Program-made: the position numbers and the translations under genes | Part shown: positions 1-9,000 of the stretch, piece by piece | Position numbering within the stretch: position 1 is the first letter of the stretch | How the letters are laid out: each line of letters begins with the position of its first letter | The notes under the pieces: generated by a model | Told to the model about the DNA's origin: nothing | Seen by the model: the letters and a program-made list of their open reading frames with translations, nothing else | Database searches by the model: none | Source of the DNA: Novibacillus thermophilus | GTDB lineage: Bacteria > Bacillota > Bacilli > Thermoactinomycetales > Novibacillaceae | DNA: 64,000 bases | Direction: 5' to 3' | Assembly (NCBI RefSeq): GCF_002005165.1 | Contig: NZ_CP019699.1 | Coordinates: 930,001-994,000, forward strand

Positions 1-663
1 GCGGGCAACATGGGGACAGTCCCGCCTCTTCCTGGATTTCTGGAAGGGTTGCGGGAAGTGACGACGGAGTTCGGGGCCTTGCTCATTTTCGACGAAGTGA
101 TGACGGGATTCCGCGTCAGTTACGGAGGAGCCCAAAGCTATTATCGTGTCACTCCCGACATTACAACCCTTGGCAAAGTGATCGGCGGCGGATTGCCGGT
201 CGGGGCGTACGGCGGGAAGCGCGACATAGTGGAACAGGTAGCCCCTTCCGGTCCTATCTACCAGGCGGGAACACTGTCGGGGAATCCGCTGGCGATGACG
301 GCCGGTTACACCACCTTGCGGGAATTGGGGAAACCGGGTGTGTATGACGATTTAATCAGCAAAACGAAGCGGTTGGCGGAAGGGTTTCGCGAAGCGGCGG
401 AAGATGTGGGCGTCCCGTGTCAGGTCAATCAAGTCGGGACGATGCTGACGTGCTTCTTTACAGATGGGCCGGTGACGAATTACGAGGAAGCGTCCCAAGT
501 GGACAAAAAACGCTTTGCCGCGTACTTCCGCCGCATGATTGAACAGGGAATTATGATTGCTCCGTCTCCGTTTGAGACGATGTTCATGTCTACGGCGCAC
601 ACGGACTCCGACATTGAACAAACGGTTGCAGCCCATCGAAAGGCGTTAGAAAGTTTAAGGTAA
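1..663 (+). CDS. hemL: Glutamate-1-semialdehyde 2,1-aminomutase, C-terminal part
   Basis: This is the 3' half of a HemL gene; the frame is open to the window edge (first codons read AGNMG), so the true start lies upstream. HemL is the PLP enzyme that converts glutamate-1-semialdehyde to 5-aminolevulinate for heme synthesis. The PLP-lysine segment [14 protein letters not shown], the upstream [10 protein letters not shown] segment (the PLP-ring Asp) and the family end [13 protein letters not shown] are all visible. In Bacillus, hemL is followed by spoVID-ysxE-valS; here about 19 kb of other genes intervenes. Identity is secure; only the truncation is imposed by the window. Confidence 0.96.
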   Translation, partial: AGNMGTVPPLPGFLEGLREVTTEFGALLIFDEVMTGFRVSYGGAQSYYRVTPDITTLGKVIGGGLPVGAYGGKRDIVEQVAPSGPIYQAGTLSGNPLAMTAGYTTLRELGKPGVYDDLISKTKRLAEGFREAAEDVGVPCQVNQVGTMLTCFFTDGPVTNYEEASQVDKKRFAAYFRRMIEQGIMIAPSPFETMFMSTAHTDSDIEQTVAAHRKALESLR

Positions 664-680
664 GTCTCCGATGAAGGGAA

Positions 681-734
681 AGGGGTTGTCCAGGTAGTCA
701 GTGAAAGCTGATAGTCTGTGACAACCTCTTTTTT
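681..734 (+). terminator. Probable hemL terminator
   Basis: GGTTGTC (684-690) pairs with GACAACC (720-726), with an inner weak TCAG/CTGA pairing, and is followed by TCTTTTTT. It lies between the convergent hemL and enolase-superfamily genes. The loop is long, so confidence is moderate. Confidence 0.5.
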
Positions 735-739
735 GACGT

Positions 740-1864
740 TTACAGTTGGGCACGATATTTCACAATTTTCTCTTCGTCAATTGTGCAACCGATTCCGACA
801 TCATTGGGAAAGTGGATACATCCGTCACGAATTGTGGTGCCGGAGTGAACCGCATCGTCAGCCAGAAAAAGAGGACCGTTCAAATCAACAGGGGTCGTAA
901 TGTTGAGGGCTCCGAATAAGTAGGCGCTGGCGGTGAGGCCGATGGTCGATTCAGTCAACCCGCCGCCGAGTAAATCCAGACCAGCTTCCCGGGCGATTAG
1001 ACCACAAAGGCGGGCGTAATACAGGCCCCTCATTTTGGACGTTTTGATGACGATCGTATCTGCTGCTTCTGTACGGACGGCATTCACGACGTCCCGGGGG
1101 GACCACACACTTTCATCAAGGGCGATAGGGACGCCAGCTCGGGCTCTCAACCTTGCGTGGCCGAACAAATCGCCTGCAGGGAGGGGTTGCTCGAACACAT
1201 CGACCCCGACAGCTTCCATGTTTTTTGCCAACTGAATCGCTTGACTCAGCGTGTAAGCCTGGTTGGCGTCCACTCGGAAAAAGAGATCAGGGGCCGCTTC
1301 TTTGACGGCTCTAATGACATCAATGTCCCTTTTTGGGGTTAACCCTACTTTGACATCTAACCCTTTGTAACCTTCTGCTTTCGCCTTTGACGCTAACTGA
1401 GCGGCTTCTTCTGGGTCGCTTGTACTAATTAAGTAAGACAGTTTAACAGGACCGGGGATAGCCTCTTGCCAGACTCCGGGCAACGGTTTGTTTTCGCTTC
1501 TGGCTGCTAGGTCGTGTAAAGCGAGATCAATGGCCGACTTGGCAATGGGCTGACCGATCGTCGTTCCGGATGCGATTTCTAGGTTCATCCTTTGGTGTAA
1601 CGTTTTAAAACAGAGCGGACTTTTTCCTATGAGGGCAGGGCCTAAATACTTGCGGATCGTACTCGTAACACTCTCCAGTGTTTCATAGCTCCACCTGCGA
1701 CTCGGTCGGGCCTCTCCCCACCCGACTGTTCCGTCATCTGCTGTTATTTTGACATAAACGTGAGTCGCACCGCTCTCTTTACTTCCAACCGAACCGCCGG
1801 AAATGGAAAAATTGCGCTTCATCGGGAAGATGAGCGGAAACACATCTATCCTTTGAATTTTCAT
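740..1864 (-). CDS. Mandelate racemase/muconate cycloisomerase-family enzyme (enolase superfamily)
   Basis: A 374-residue enolase-superfamily protein of the muconate-lactonizing subgroup (dipeptide epimerases, N-succinylamino-acid racemases, cycloisomerases). The metal-ligand series is visible as RVDANQAY, VFEQPL and IALDES, and the strand-6 lysine as VIKTSKMRG. The strand-2 KxK motif reads LDVKVG, so its second, normally catalytic, lysine is kept while the first is Asp. Start: ATG with GGAGGT just upstream on the minus strand. It stands alone, convergent with hemL and divergent from the kinase gene at 2102. Substrate cannot be told from sequence. Confidence 0.85.
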   Translation of the reverse strand: MKIQRIDVFPLIFPMKRNFSISGGSVGSKESGATHVYVKITADDGTVGWGEARPSRRWSYETLESVTSTIRKYLGPALIGKSPLCFKTLHQRMNLEIASGTTIGQPIAKSAIDLALHDLAARSENKPLPGVWQEAIPGPVKLSYLISTSDPEEAAQLASKAKAEGYKGLDVKVGLTPKRDIDVIRAVKEAAPDLFFRVDANQAYTLSQAIQLAKNMEAVGVDVFEQPLPAGDLFGHARLRARAGVPIALDESVWSPRDVVNAVRTEAADTIVIKTSKMRGLYYARLCGLIAREAGLDLLGGGLTESTIGLTASAYLFGALNITTPVDLNGPLFLADDAVHSGTTIRDGCIHFPNDVGIGCTIDEEKIVKYRAQL

Positions 1865-2101
1865 CGTTGACCTCCAAATAAATCAACAGCTTTTATAATT
1901 CATATTACATTAGCTCTGTTGACGATTAAATGGCGATAAATCTGATCCACGACATATGCGGTTTCACGAAGCGGTGCGACAGGTGACAAAGAACACATTG
2001 CATTTTTTCGAAAAAACTTCTTTCAGAGGTGAAAATTGTTTTAAAATGAGTTTGTAGAGAACACATTTTTATGAAAAATGCTGAAGGCAGGAGTGTTTGT
2101 C

Positions 2102-3823
2102 GTGTTAAAGCTCCTTTCTCGGTTCAATACGATCAAGAATAAAATTTTGTTTAGCTATGTCCTTCTATTAATCATTCCTTTGTCTTTAGTTGCAATGGTG
2201 AATTATATTAAAAGCGCTAACATTTTAGAAGAAAAGGCGGTTGAACAGTTTGACACCGTATCTCAACTGGCCAATCAGCAGTTCGATCAATTTTTTATAG
2301 ATATCGATAATCTTTCTAAAAACATTTTTCAAAGTTCTGTCGTTCAGAGACACTTGACGCAGCCTTTTGTTCCCTCAAATGAATATTATCGAGGCGAAGT
2401 TGAAATATCCGCTTTTCTAAAAAGGATTTGCGACCTAAAGCCGGATATTTCGAGCATCGTGATTTACGGGTCCAACAACCGGAATTACTACTATCACCCG
2501 AAAAGGCGCTGGAATTCGTCTTACGACGGTACTCAAGAGCAGTGGTATCAAGAGGCGGTAGCCAAGGACGGGGCGTGGGTGTTAAGCGGACCGAGAGAGG
2601 ACAGACAGCTGTATAACAAATTTGATAAAAGACCTGAGCAGGTGGTGACGTTCAGCCGCGTCATTAAAAATTTGAAAACGCTGGACCCTATCGGGGTCCT
2701 TGCCATCAACGTCGAAATTGAAACCCTTGAACATTTAACGGGAGTGGATACTGGCGAGAACAACCTGGTCATTTTAGATAAAGAAGGAAAGCCTGTTGTG
2801 GCGAGTGAAGAGTTAAGCAAATGGGAGAACAGAGATGAGTTGTTGCAAGTGAGTACAGTGTCACCCGTGACGGGTTGGACCTCGACTTATTTTGCCGATA
2901 AAACCGAGCTGGTTAAAAAATCTAAACACATTCGCAACTTTATGATAGGCTTGACGGTTTTGCTCCTTGTCATGGCGCTTTTTCTGGCGAATTACATCTC
3001 TTCGGGAATTGTGAAACCGCTGTCCCGTTTAAAGTTAAAAATGAAAGATGTCGAAAAAGGAAACTTTAACAGCTGGCAAGCTGTACCTGTGAGTCAAAGG
3101 GATGAAGTGGGGGAGTTGACGCAAGGGTTTAATCACATGGTCGAACAGATCGAGGCGTTAGTAAACGAAATTCAAGAGCGTGAGCGGCAAAAAAGGGAGA
3201 CAGAGTTAAGTGCGTTACAGGCGAGAATCAATCCCCATTTCATGTACAATACGTTGAACGGCATGCGGTGGATGGCCCTCATGGAGGGGAATCAACGCTT
3301 GGCGGAGTTGATCAGTTCGTTTGTCTACCTTTTAAAATTTAGCGCTAAAAACCAAGACAATTTGATTACGCTAGAACACGAGACCCGTCTGCTGAAGTAC
3401 TACGTAGATTTGATGAAAATGCGGCATGAGCCGTTTGAATTTCGGATACGGATGGGCGAATGCATGAACGACCACAAGGTCGTGCCGTTTCTGTTGCAAC
3501 CGATCGTAGAAAATGCCATTTTTCACGGTATCGCTCCGTTGAAGAGAAAAGGGAACATCGATGTCGATTTATACGTTCAGGACGGGATGAACGTCGCCGT
3601 CGTCCGCGATGACGGTGTCGGGATGGAGCAGAAACAAACTGAATCATTGCTGTCGGACGAGCAGAAAGACGGGCACGGCGAGCATTTTAACAAAATCGGT
3701 TTAAAAAATGTGTGTGACCGGTTGCGGTTGCAATTCGGTTCACCTGCTTCTTTAGATGTGACGAGCAAACCGGGCTGTGGTACAGAAGTTCGCGTCATCT
3801 GGCCAATTACTGTGAGAAAGTAG
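2102..3823 (+). CDS. YesM-type sensor histidine kinase
   Basis: Membrane sensor kinase of the LytS/YesM class, which typically pairs with AraC-type response regulators controlling carbohydrate genes. Order of parts: TM segment near residues 14-36, extracellular sensor region, second TM near 278-303, HAMP, His_kinase domain with phosphoacceptor motif NPHFMYN near 377, and an ATPase domain with DDGVGM. GTG at 2102 is chosen because AGGAG sits 8 bases upstream; an in-frame ATG at 2078 lacks a ribosome-binding site. The next gene is its likely partner, 15 bases downstream. Intergenic 1865-2101 also contains a perfect T6CGA6 palindrome at 2003-2016 of unknown role. Confidence 0.92.
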   Translation: MLKLLSRFNTIKNKILFSYVLLLIIPLSLVAMVNYIKSANILEEKAVEQFDTVSQLANQQFDQFFIDIDNLSKNIFQSSVVQRHLTQPFVPSNEYYRGEVEISAFLKRICDLKPDISSIVIYGSNNRNYYYHPKRRWNSSYDGTQEQWYQEAVAKDGAWVLSGPREDRQLYNKFDKRPEQVVTFSRVIKNLKTLDPIGVLAINVEIETLEHLTGVDTGENNLVILDKEGKPVVASEELSKWENRDELLQVSTVSPVTGWTSTYFADKTELVKKSKHIRNFMIGLTVLLLVMALFLANYISSGIVKPLSRLKLKMKDVEKGNFNSWQAVPVSQRDEVGELTQGFNHMVEQIEALVNEIQERERQKRETELSALQARINPHFMYNTLNGMRWMALMEGNQRLAELISSFVYLLKFSAKNQDNLITLEHETRLLKYYVDLMKMRHEPFEFRIRMGECMNDHKVVPFLLQPIVENAIFHGIAPLKRKGNIDVDLYVQDGMNVAVVRDDGVGMEQKQTESLLSDEQKDGHGEHFNKIGLKNVCDRLRLQFGSPASLDVTSKPGCGTEVRVIWPITVRK

Positions 3824-3838
3824 GAGGGGGATTACGAA

Positions 3839-4579
3839 GTGAACGTGTTGCTAGTGGAAGATGAGTTACTCGTGCGTTCTGGGATGAAGTCAATTGTCGA
3901 CTGGGAATCGAACGGTTTTAAGTTGGTTGCCGATGTTTCACACGGAAAGGAAGCGTTAGCCGTTCTCGAGCAAGAGCACGTCGATATTGTCATAACAGAT
4001 ATCCGGATGCCGGTCATGGACGGGCTAGAACTGATTGAAACTATACGGGAAAAGGGAATCCCTTGTGAAATTGTTGTGTTAAGCAGTTACGACGACTTCC
4101 AATACGTGCGCCAAGCGATGAAATTCGGGGTTCGGGACTACATACACAAACCGATGTTGACCCCGGACGAAATGATTGAAACGTTAAAAAAGGTAGCAGA
4201 CGAACTGATCAAACAGCAATCCCTTGAACAGTACCGCCAGCTCATCGTAGATGCAGCAGACGAGAGTCGCCAACTCGTATTAAAAAAAGTGGCACAAAAG
4301 GCGCTCCGTGGGCCGGTGGCGTTAGACCCTAAACTAGCGGAAATGTTAGATGGACATTATGTTGTAGACGGAACCTTTTTCCTTGGTTTGCTCTGCACTT
4401 GCGATCACCAGCGGATATGGGAGGGCCTGCAACCACTGAATGCGGAAGACGCTGTGAATCAATCGCTCCGCGCTGTCTGGAATGAAAAGACCCGCGATGA
4501 GATCTTGTTTTTTAGGCAAGTTGACAACTGGGTATTTTTTTACCGGTTGAACAATGTGATCGGTTCAACCGTTTTATAA
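3839..4579 (+). CDS. YesN-type response regulator, truncated (no DNA-binding domain)
   Basis: A CheY-like receiver occupies about residues 1-120, with the acidic start pocket, phosphoacceptor D near 54 in ITDIRMPVMDG, and conserved lysine in HKPM near 104. It is followed by part of the linker typical of YesN regulators. YesN proteins are usually around 500 residues and end in an AraC-type helix-turn-helix; this one stops at 246. Just past the stop, another frame (4579-4611) reads NYAEQHFKLE, which resembles the first helix of an AraC domain. Adding one T to the TTTT run at 4572-4575 would join it in frame, but the rest of the domain is still absent. GTG start with TAGGAGGGGG upstream. It probably cannot act as a DNA-binding activator. 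Confidence 0.85.
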   Translation: MNVLLVEDELLVRSGMKSIVDWESNGFKLVADVSHGKEALAVLEQEHVDIVITDIRMPVMDGLELIETIREKGIPCEIVVLSSYDDFQYVRQAMKFGVRDYIHKPMLTPDEMIETLKKVADELIKQQSLEQYRQLIVDAADESRQLVLKKVAQKALRGPVALDPKLAEMLDGHYVVDGTFFLGLLCTCDHQRIWEGLQPLNAEDAVNQSLRAVWNEKTRDEILFFRQVDNWVFFYRLNNVIGSTVL

Positions 4580-4621
4580 ACTACGCGGAGCAGCACTTTA
4601 AATTGGAGAGGAGAGGGGGAA

Positions 4622-5938
4622 ATGCGACTGACGCCGGAAGGCCCGGCGCTTCAGCCCGTTTGGTATGAAGCCCCTTTTGAAAAAGGGTGGATCGACATTT
4701 GTGCGGTCGATGTGTTTAAAACGATGGTCTTCCTTCAGCAAGGTGATCAGCCTGTGCGTCACGACGGGGCCCCTGCGCCTGACGGCACCGCTCCCCTCGA
4801 CGACGGTATTTTAAAAGCGGAAGACACGTTGCAGCAAGATTGGGAGTGGGATCGAAGGTTTACACCTTCTGGCGGTGCATACTTTGCGTTTCCTTACAGC
4901 GATCTGTGGCGGGAGGCGGTCGTGCGCTGCCTTGTAAAGTGGGCTTTGCGGCAGGGATATACTATTCCGGTTATAGGATACTGGCCTGCTGGTGTTAAGG
5001 CTGTTGCACACCTATCACACGACAGCGATTTAAACATCGATGCGTCAGCAGAGACGACGCTGGATCTGTTGAAACCGTTTGCGGTGAACTCTACCTGGTG
5101 CATGATGGAACCCGGATACAGCCCACATATTTATGAGCGAGTAAAAGAAGCCGGTCACGAACTGGCGCTTCATTACAATGCGCTGGAAGAGCAAAACGGA
5201 AAATGGGATAGAAGGGAATTCAGGCGCCAGTATCACTGGTTAAAAGAGGTGGCCGCATTAGATGGCGTAACGAGCAATAAAAATCACTACACTCGTTTTG
5301 AAGGGTGGGGAGAGCTATTCGCTTGGTGTGAAGAATGCGGCATCGAAGTGGACCAGACGAGGGGGCCGAGCAAAGGAGGGGACCGGGGGTTCGTCTTCGC
5401 TACGTGTCACCCGTACAAGCCGATCGCATGGCACGACGAAGAAAACCGCATTTACGACTTGTTGGAAATCGGATTTTTGACACAAGACCTCGACCTTTCA
5501 GATTACTGGGGGAAAAGTGACATTGTGTTTCCTTTACTTGATCAAGTGGAAAGGGTGGAAGGCGTCGCCCACTTTCTGTTTCACCAGGTGCACATTCACA
5601 ACAGCGAGTCTGTGCGGAAAGCGCTAAAAACGCTGTTGGCGGAAGCAATTCAGCGTGGAATGCCTTGGTGGACGTCCCAGCAAATAAACCGGTGGGAAAG
5701 GGCGCGCCGCTCTGTTCGCATCGAAAAGGGGTCCATTTCAGCGGTCGAAGCTGAACTAGACGTTACTAGCGACACCGGGTTAAAAAGAGGCGTCATTCAC
5801 ATACCTTTAGAAGAGCGAGCGGAATACGGACAGGTGACGAGACGGTGGGGGGTTCCTTGTCTCAGCATCGTCACTGACATCGCACCTGGGACGACGTCTT
5901 TAAAAATGGAATTAAACCAAGGAGAGGGAGCCCGATAA
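4622..5938 (+). CDS. Polysaccharide deacetylase-like (NodB-fold) protein
   Basis: A 438-residue protein without signal peptide or TM segment. A NodB-type carbohydrate-esterase core is suggested by the Asp-rich motif HLSHDSD, by HELALHYNA (histidine motif 2), by NKNHYTRFEGW and by a late FHQVHIHN. These resemble the metal-binding and catalytic positions of deacetylases, although spacing is atypical. A roughly 110-residue N-terminal extension and a C-terminal beta-rich tail are unassigned. A strong purine-rich RBS precedes the ATG, and the next gene begins two bases after the stop, so they are co-transcribed. Likely acts on a sugar or amino-sugar intermediate in the cytoplasm; this is inference. 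Confidence 0.7.
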   Translation: MRLTPEGPALQPVWYEAPFEKGWIDICAVDVFKTMVFLQQGDQPVRHDGAPAPDGTAPLDDGILKAEDTLQQDWEWDRRFTPSGGAYFAFPYSDLWREAVVRCLVKWALRQGYTIPVIGYWPAGVKAVAHLSHDSDLNIDASAETTLDLLKPFAVNSTWCMMEPGYSPHIYERVKEAGHELALHYNALEEQNGKWDRREFRRQYHWLKEVAALDGVTSNKNHYTRFEGWGELFAWCEECGIEVDQTRGPSKGGDRGFVFATCHPYKPIAWHDEENRIYDLLEIGFLTQDLDLSDYWGKSDIVFPLLDQVERVEGVAHFLFHQVHIHNSESVRKALKTLLAEAIQRGMPWWTSQQINRWERARRSVRIEKGSISAVEAELDVTSDTGLKRGVIHIPLEERAEYGQVTRRWGVPCLSIVTDIAPGTTSLKMELNQGEGAR

Positions 5939-5939
5939 A

Positions 5940-7169
5940 ATGACAAAAACGACCGATCCTGCGTTAGCACTGCACGGGGGACCGAAAGTCAAGACAGAGC
6001 CGTTTTCCACAGGGAAGCGCTTTGGGCTGGAAGAAGCTAAACATCTGCTTGAAGCGTTGGAGCAGAATACACTTTTTTATCATTCTGGTGAAAAGGTTAA
6101 AACTTTTCTCGAAGAATTTAATCGCCTCTACGGTGTGCAATACAGTGTCGCGACCTCTTCCGGCACGGCAGCGATTCACGTCGCATTACTCGCTTGCGGG
6201 GTAAGTGTCGGAGACGAAGTGATCACGTCCCCGATCACCGATATGGGGACGATTGTGGGGATTTTGTATCAAAACGCCGTACCGGTTTTTGCCGATTTGG
6301 ACCCGTATACGTACACTATGGACCCAAAATCGGTGAGGGAACGCATTACACCCCGTACTAAAGCAATCCTCTCGGTTCATCTGGCGGGCAACCCTTGCTC
6401 CATGGACGAGATTATGGCCATCGCCCGGGAACACAATGTAAAAGTCGTAGAAGACTGTGCACAAAGTTACTTATCTTATTACAAAGGAAGACTGGTCGGC
6501 ACCATCGGGGACTACGGCTGTTTCAGCACGAATGACTTTAAGCACATCTCCACTGGCGACGGAGGAATCGTCACTGTCAATTCGGGTGAAGAAGATGACT
6601 ACCACCGCGTTCACGCGTTTGCTGACAAAAACTATAGACGGTTTGGAGACAGCGTCAATCGGGATGTCGAGATGTTAGCGCCGAACTACCGCATGACGGA
6701 GTTACAAGGCGCGGTCGGTATCGCTCAATTGAAAAAACTGCCCTGGATTTGTAAAACGAGACAGGTGTACGGTGACCGCATTACGGAGGGGATTTCAGGT
6801 CTTACGGGTGTCTTCCCCCACAAAGTGACGGAAGGTGGCACGTGTTCCTACTGGTTTTACATGTTCCGGGTCATGTGCGACCGCGATCGGTTTTCAGACG
6901 CTTTGAATGCGGAAGGCATTCCGAGCTCTGCCGGTTACATCCCGCAAGTGGTGTACCGGTACAGTCTTTTTCAAAACCGCCAGGCGTACGAAAGGAGTCG
7001 CTTTCCCTTTGATTTAAGTAATGTTCGGTACGATTCCAACCTGTGCCCAAACGCCGAAGCCATTTTACAGACGGCTATCCGAATTCCGGTCAGCGAATTT
7101 TACTCCGAACGGGACATAGACGACATCATCCAAGCTGTACGTAAGGTCGCAAACCATTTGACTGCATAA
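5940..7169 (+). CDS. DegT/DnrJ/EryC1/StrS-family aminotransferase
   Basis: A 409-residue PLP-dependent sugar aminotransferase-fold protein. Typical features are LALHGGPKVKT at the start, the TSSGTAAIHVAL cofactor-binding segment, VEDCAQSYLS, and the PLP lysine (about K201) in STNDFKHISTGDGG. The family transaminates keto-sugars or makes 3-amino-5-hydroxybenzoate and related compounds. Beside Gfo/Idh dehydrogenases and isomerases it suggests synthesis or breakdown of an aminated sugar or cyclitol, somewhat like ntdA-ntdC in Bacillus. ATG start directly after the preceding stop with GGAGAGGGAG as RBS. The exact substrate is unknown. Confidence 0.88.
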   Translation: MTKTTDPALALHGGPKVKTEPFSTGKRFGLEEAKHLLEALEQNTLFYHSGEKVKTFLEEFNRLYGVQYSVATSSGTAAIHVALLACGVSVGDEVITSPITDMGTIVGILYQNAVPVFADLDPYTYTMDPKSVRERITPRTKAILSVHLAGNPCSMDEIMAIAREHNVKVVEDCAQSYLSYYKGRLVGTIGDYGCFSTNDFKHISTGDGGIVTVNSGEEDDYHRVHAFADKNYRRFGDSVNRDVEMLAPNYRMTELQGAVGIAQLKKLPWICKTRQVYGDRITEGISGLTGVFPHKVTEGGTCSYWFYMFRVMCDRDRFSDALNAEGIPSSAGYIPQVVYRYSLFQNRQAYERSRFPFDLSNVRYDSNLCPNAEAILQTAIRIPVSEFYSERDIDDIIQAVRKVANHLTA

Positions 7170-7200
7170 GGTAGACGACAGTTGAGGAGGGTGTGCTTTT

Positions 7201-8106
7201 GTGGGACATGAGATGAAAATAGGCATGATCGGTTTGGATACGTCGCACGCACCGGCTTTTACCGAGTTGCTAAACGATCCCGGCCACCAATATCACGTTC
7301 CCGGGGGAAAGGTGATTGCCGCTTTCCCCGGAGGGTCACCGGATTTTGAATTGAGCTACTCCCGCGTTGACACGTATGCGAATCAACTTCGGGAACATTA
7401 CGGTGTCACGATCGTCGATTCTCCCGAAGCGGTGGCAAAACAGTGCGACGCCATTTTGTTAGAATCTGTCGACGGGCGCGTTCACGTGGAACAGTTTAAG
7501 CGCATTGCACCTTATTGCAAACCAACGTTTATTGACAAACCGTTTGCCGTTTCTAGCGCTGATGCCGAAATGATCTTACGAGAAGCAGAGAAATACCGAG
7601 TCCCTGTGATGAGCTGCTCGGCGCTCAGGTATGCCGAAGGGTTTAGGGGGGCCCTCGATGACGAAGAGAGCGGTCCTGTTATTGGCGTAGACGCTTACGG
7701 CCCGATGGAGCTCCAACCGACCCAACCGGGGTTGTTTTGGTATGGCATTCACACAGTGGAAATGCTTTTTGCCGCCCTGGGAAGAGGGTGCCGACACGTG
7801 AGAGCGGAAGCGAACGATGACTTCGATGTCGTCGTCGGAGTCTGGTCAGACGGACGCTTGGGAACCGTGCGAGGAAACCGTCAAGGGAATCGAACGTTTG
7901 GCGCACTTCTTCATCGGAACGAGAGGACGCACTTCGTAGACGTGTACGCAGATGAAAAACCTTACTACGCCAGTTTGTTGGAGCATATAATGACAATGTT
8001 CAAGACGGGAGAAGCCCCCATACATCCAGAAGAAACTTTGGAAATCGTTCGTTTCATCGAAGCAGCGAATGAAAGTCGCAACAGTGGAAAGACGGTCCGC
8101 TTATAA
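7201..8106 (+). CDS. Gfo/Idh/MocA-family oxidoreductase
   Basis: A 301-residue NAD(P)-dependent dehydrogenase-like protein. The N-terminus MKIGMIGLDTSHAPAF is a Rossmann strand-loop-helix with an atypical glycine loop, and FIDKPFAVSSADAE holds the EKP-type motif as DKP. A GTG start at 7201 has GGAGGG 9 bases upstream; ATG at 7213 is an alternative. It follows the aminotransferase by 31 bases in the same operon. Family members oxidize sugars, inositols or sugar acids at a carbon alcohol. This one is shorter and more divergent than the copies at 9001, 14031 and 15043. Confidence 0.82.
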   Translation: MGHEMKIGMIGLDTSHAPAFTELLNDPGHQYHVPGGKVIAAFPGGSPDFELSYSRVDTYANQLREHYGVTIVDSPEAVAKQCDAILLESVDGRVHVEQFKRIAPYCKPTFIDKPFAVSSADAEMILREAEKYRVPVMSCSALRYAEGFRGALDDEESGPVIGVDAYGPMELQPTQPGLFWYGIHTVEMLFAALGRGCRHVRAEANDDFDVVVGVWSDGRLGTVRGNRQGNRTFGALLHRNERTHFVDVYADEKPYYASLLEHIMTMFKTGEAPIHPEETLEIVRFIEAANESRNSGKTVRL

Positions 8107-8155
8107 ACGCATGGCTTGTGTGCCTCAATTTTTACGATGAAGGGATGTTGATCAC

Positions 8156-8998
8156 TTGCTTAAGGGAATCAACCAGTGGTGCTTTCCACAGGGCACTTCT
8201 TTGGAAGAAGTTTTTGAACACTCCAGTTCTGCCGGTTTCGACGTCGTTGAATTAAATCTCAACCCTGTCGGCGGAGTCGGGCTCACGATGGACACAACGG
8301 TGAAAGAAGCGGAGGCGATCGGGAAACTCGCTCTGAAATACGGTTTAAACCTCCAAAGTTTGTCGACAGGGTTGTTGTGGGAATCGCCCCTTTCAGATCC
8401 AGATCCTAATGTCCGGGAACAAGGGAGAAAAGTCGTGTTAAAGCAACTGGAATTGGCAGAAATACTCGGCATTGATACAGTTTTGGTCGTGCCAGGCGTT
8501 GTGAACGCAAACACGCCTTATGAGGTGTGTTACAAAAACAGTCAGGAAGAGATTCACAAACTGATTACAACAGCGGAACAGCGAAACGTCGTCATCGGGA
8601 TCGAAAACGTGTGGAATAAATTTTTGCTTTCTCCTCTCGAGATGGCCGCGTACGTCGATCAGTTTGAGTCGGACTGTGTAGGCGTGTACTTCGACGTCGG
8701 AAATGTCCTCCCATTCGGTTATCCAGAACAGTGGATCCGCCTTTTAGGAGAGCGAATTCGAAAGGTACACGTGAAGGATTTCTGTACGAAGGTAGGGAAC
8801 ATAGACGGTTTTGTCCCTCTATTGGCCGGAGATGTCAATTGGAAAGCAGTGTATGCGGCGTTATGTGAGGTCGGTTACGATGGCGCACTTACCGCTGAGC
8901 TCAGTCCATACAAACAGGCGCCGTTTCAGCTCATTTACGACACGTCTCGGCATTTGGACATGATCATGAGACGTGCAAGTATAAGGGAGGAGCGGTAA
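8156..8998 (+). CDS. Sugar phosphate isomerase/epimerase-like TIM-barrel protein
   Basis: A 280-residue xylose-isomerase-like (AP_endonuc_2) TIM barrel. Metal-ligand motifs typical of the family appear as GIENVWNKF (Glu), YFDVGNVL (Asp), RKVHVKDF (His) and LTAELSP (Glu). TTG start at 8156 with GAAGGGA upstream. It ends two bases before the next dehydrogenase gene. Such enzymes commonly pair with Gfo/Idh proteins in inositol and sugar catabolism, converting keto-sugars or keto-inositols. It is a distant paralog of the gene at 9991. Substrate unknown. Confidence 0.85.
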   Translation: MLKGINQWCFPQGTSLEEVFEHSSSAGFDVVELNLNPVGGVGLTMDTTVKEAEAIGKLALKYGLNLQSLSTGLLWESPLSDPDPNVREQGRKVVLKQLELAEILGIDTVLVVPGVVNANTPYEVCYKNSQEEIHKLITTAEQRNVVIGIENVWNKFLLSPLEMAAYVDQFESDCVGVYFDVGNVLPFGYPEQWIRLLGERIRKVHVKDFCTKVGNIDGFVPLLAGDVNWKAVYAALCEVGYDGALTAELSPYKQAPFQLIYDTSRHLDMIMRRASIREER

Positions 8999-9000
8999 TC

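Noticed and set aside
2018-2047. Promoter for the sensor kinase gene (TTCTTT...TAAAAT)
   Set aside because: The -10 is fair but the -35 is poor; not reported as a feature.
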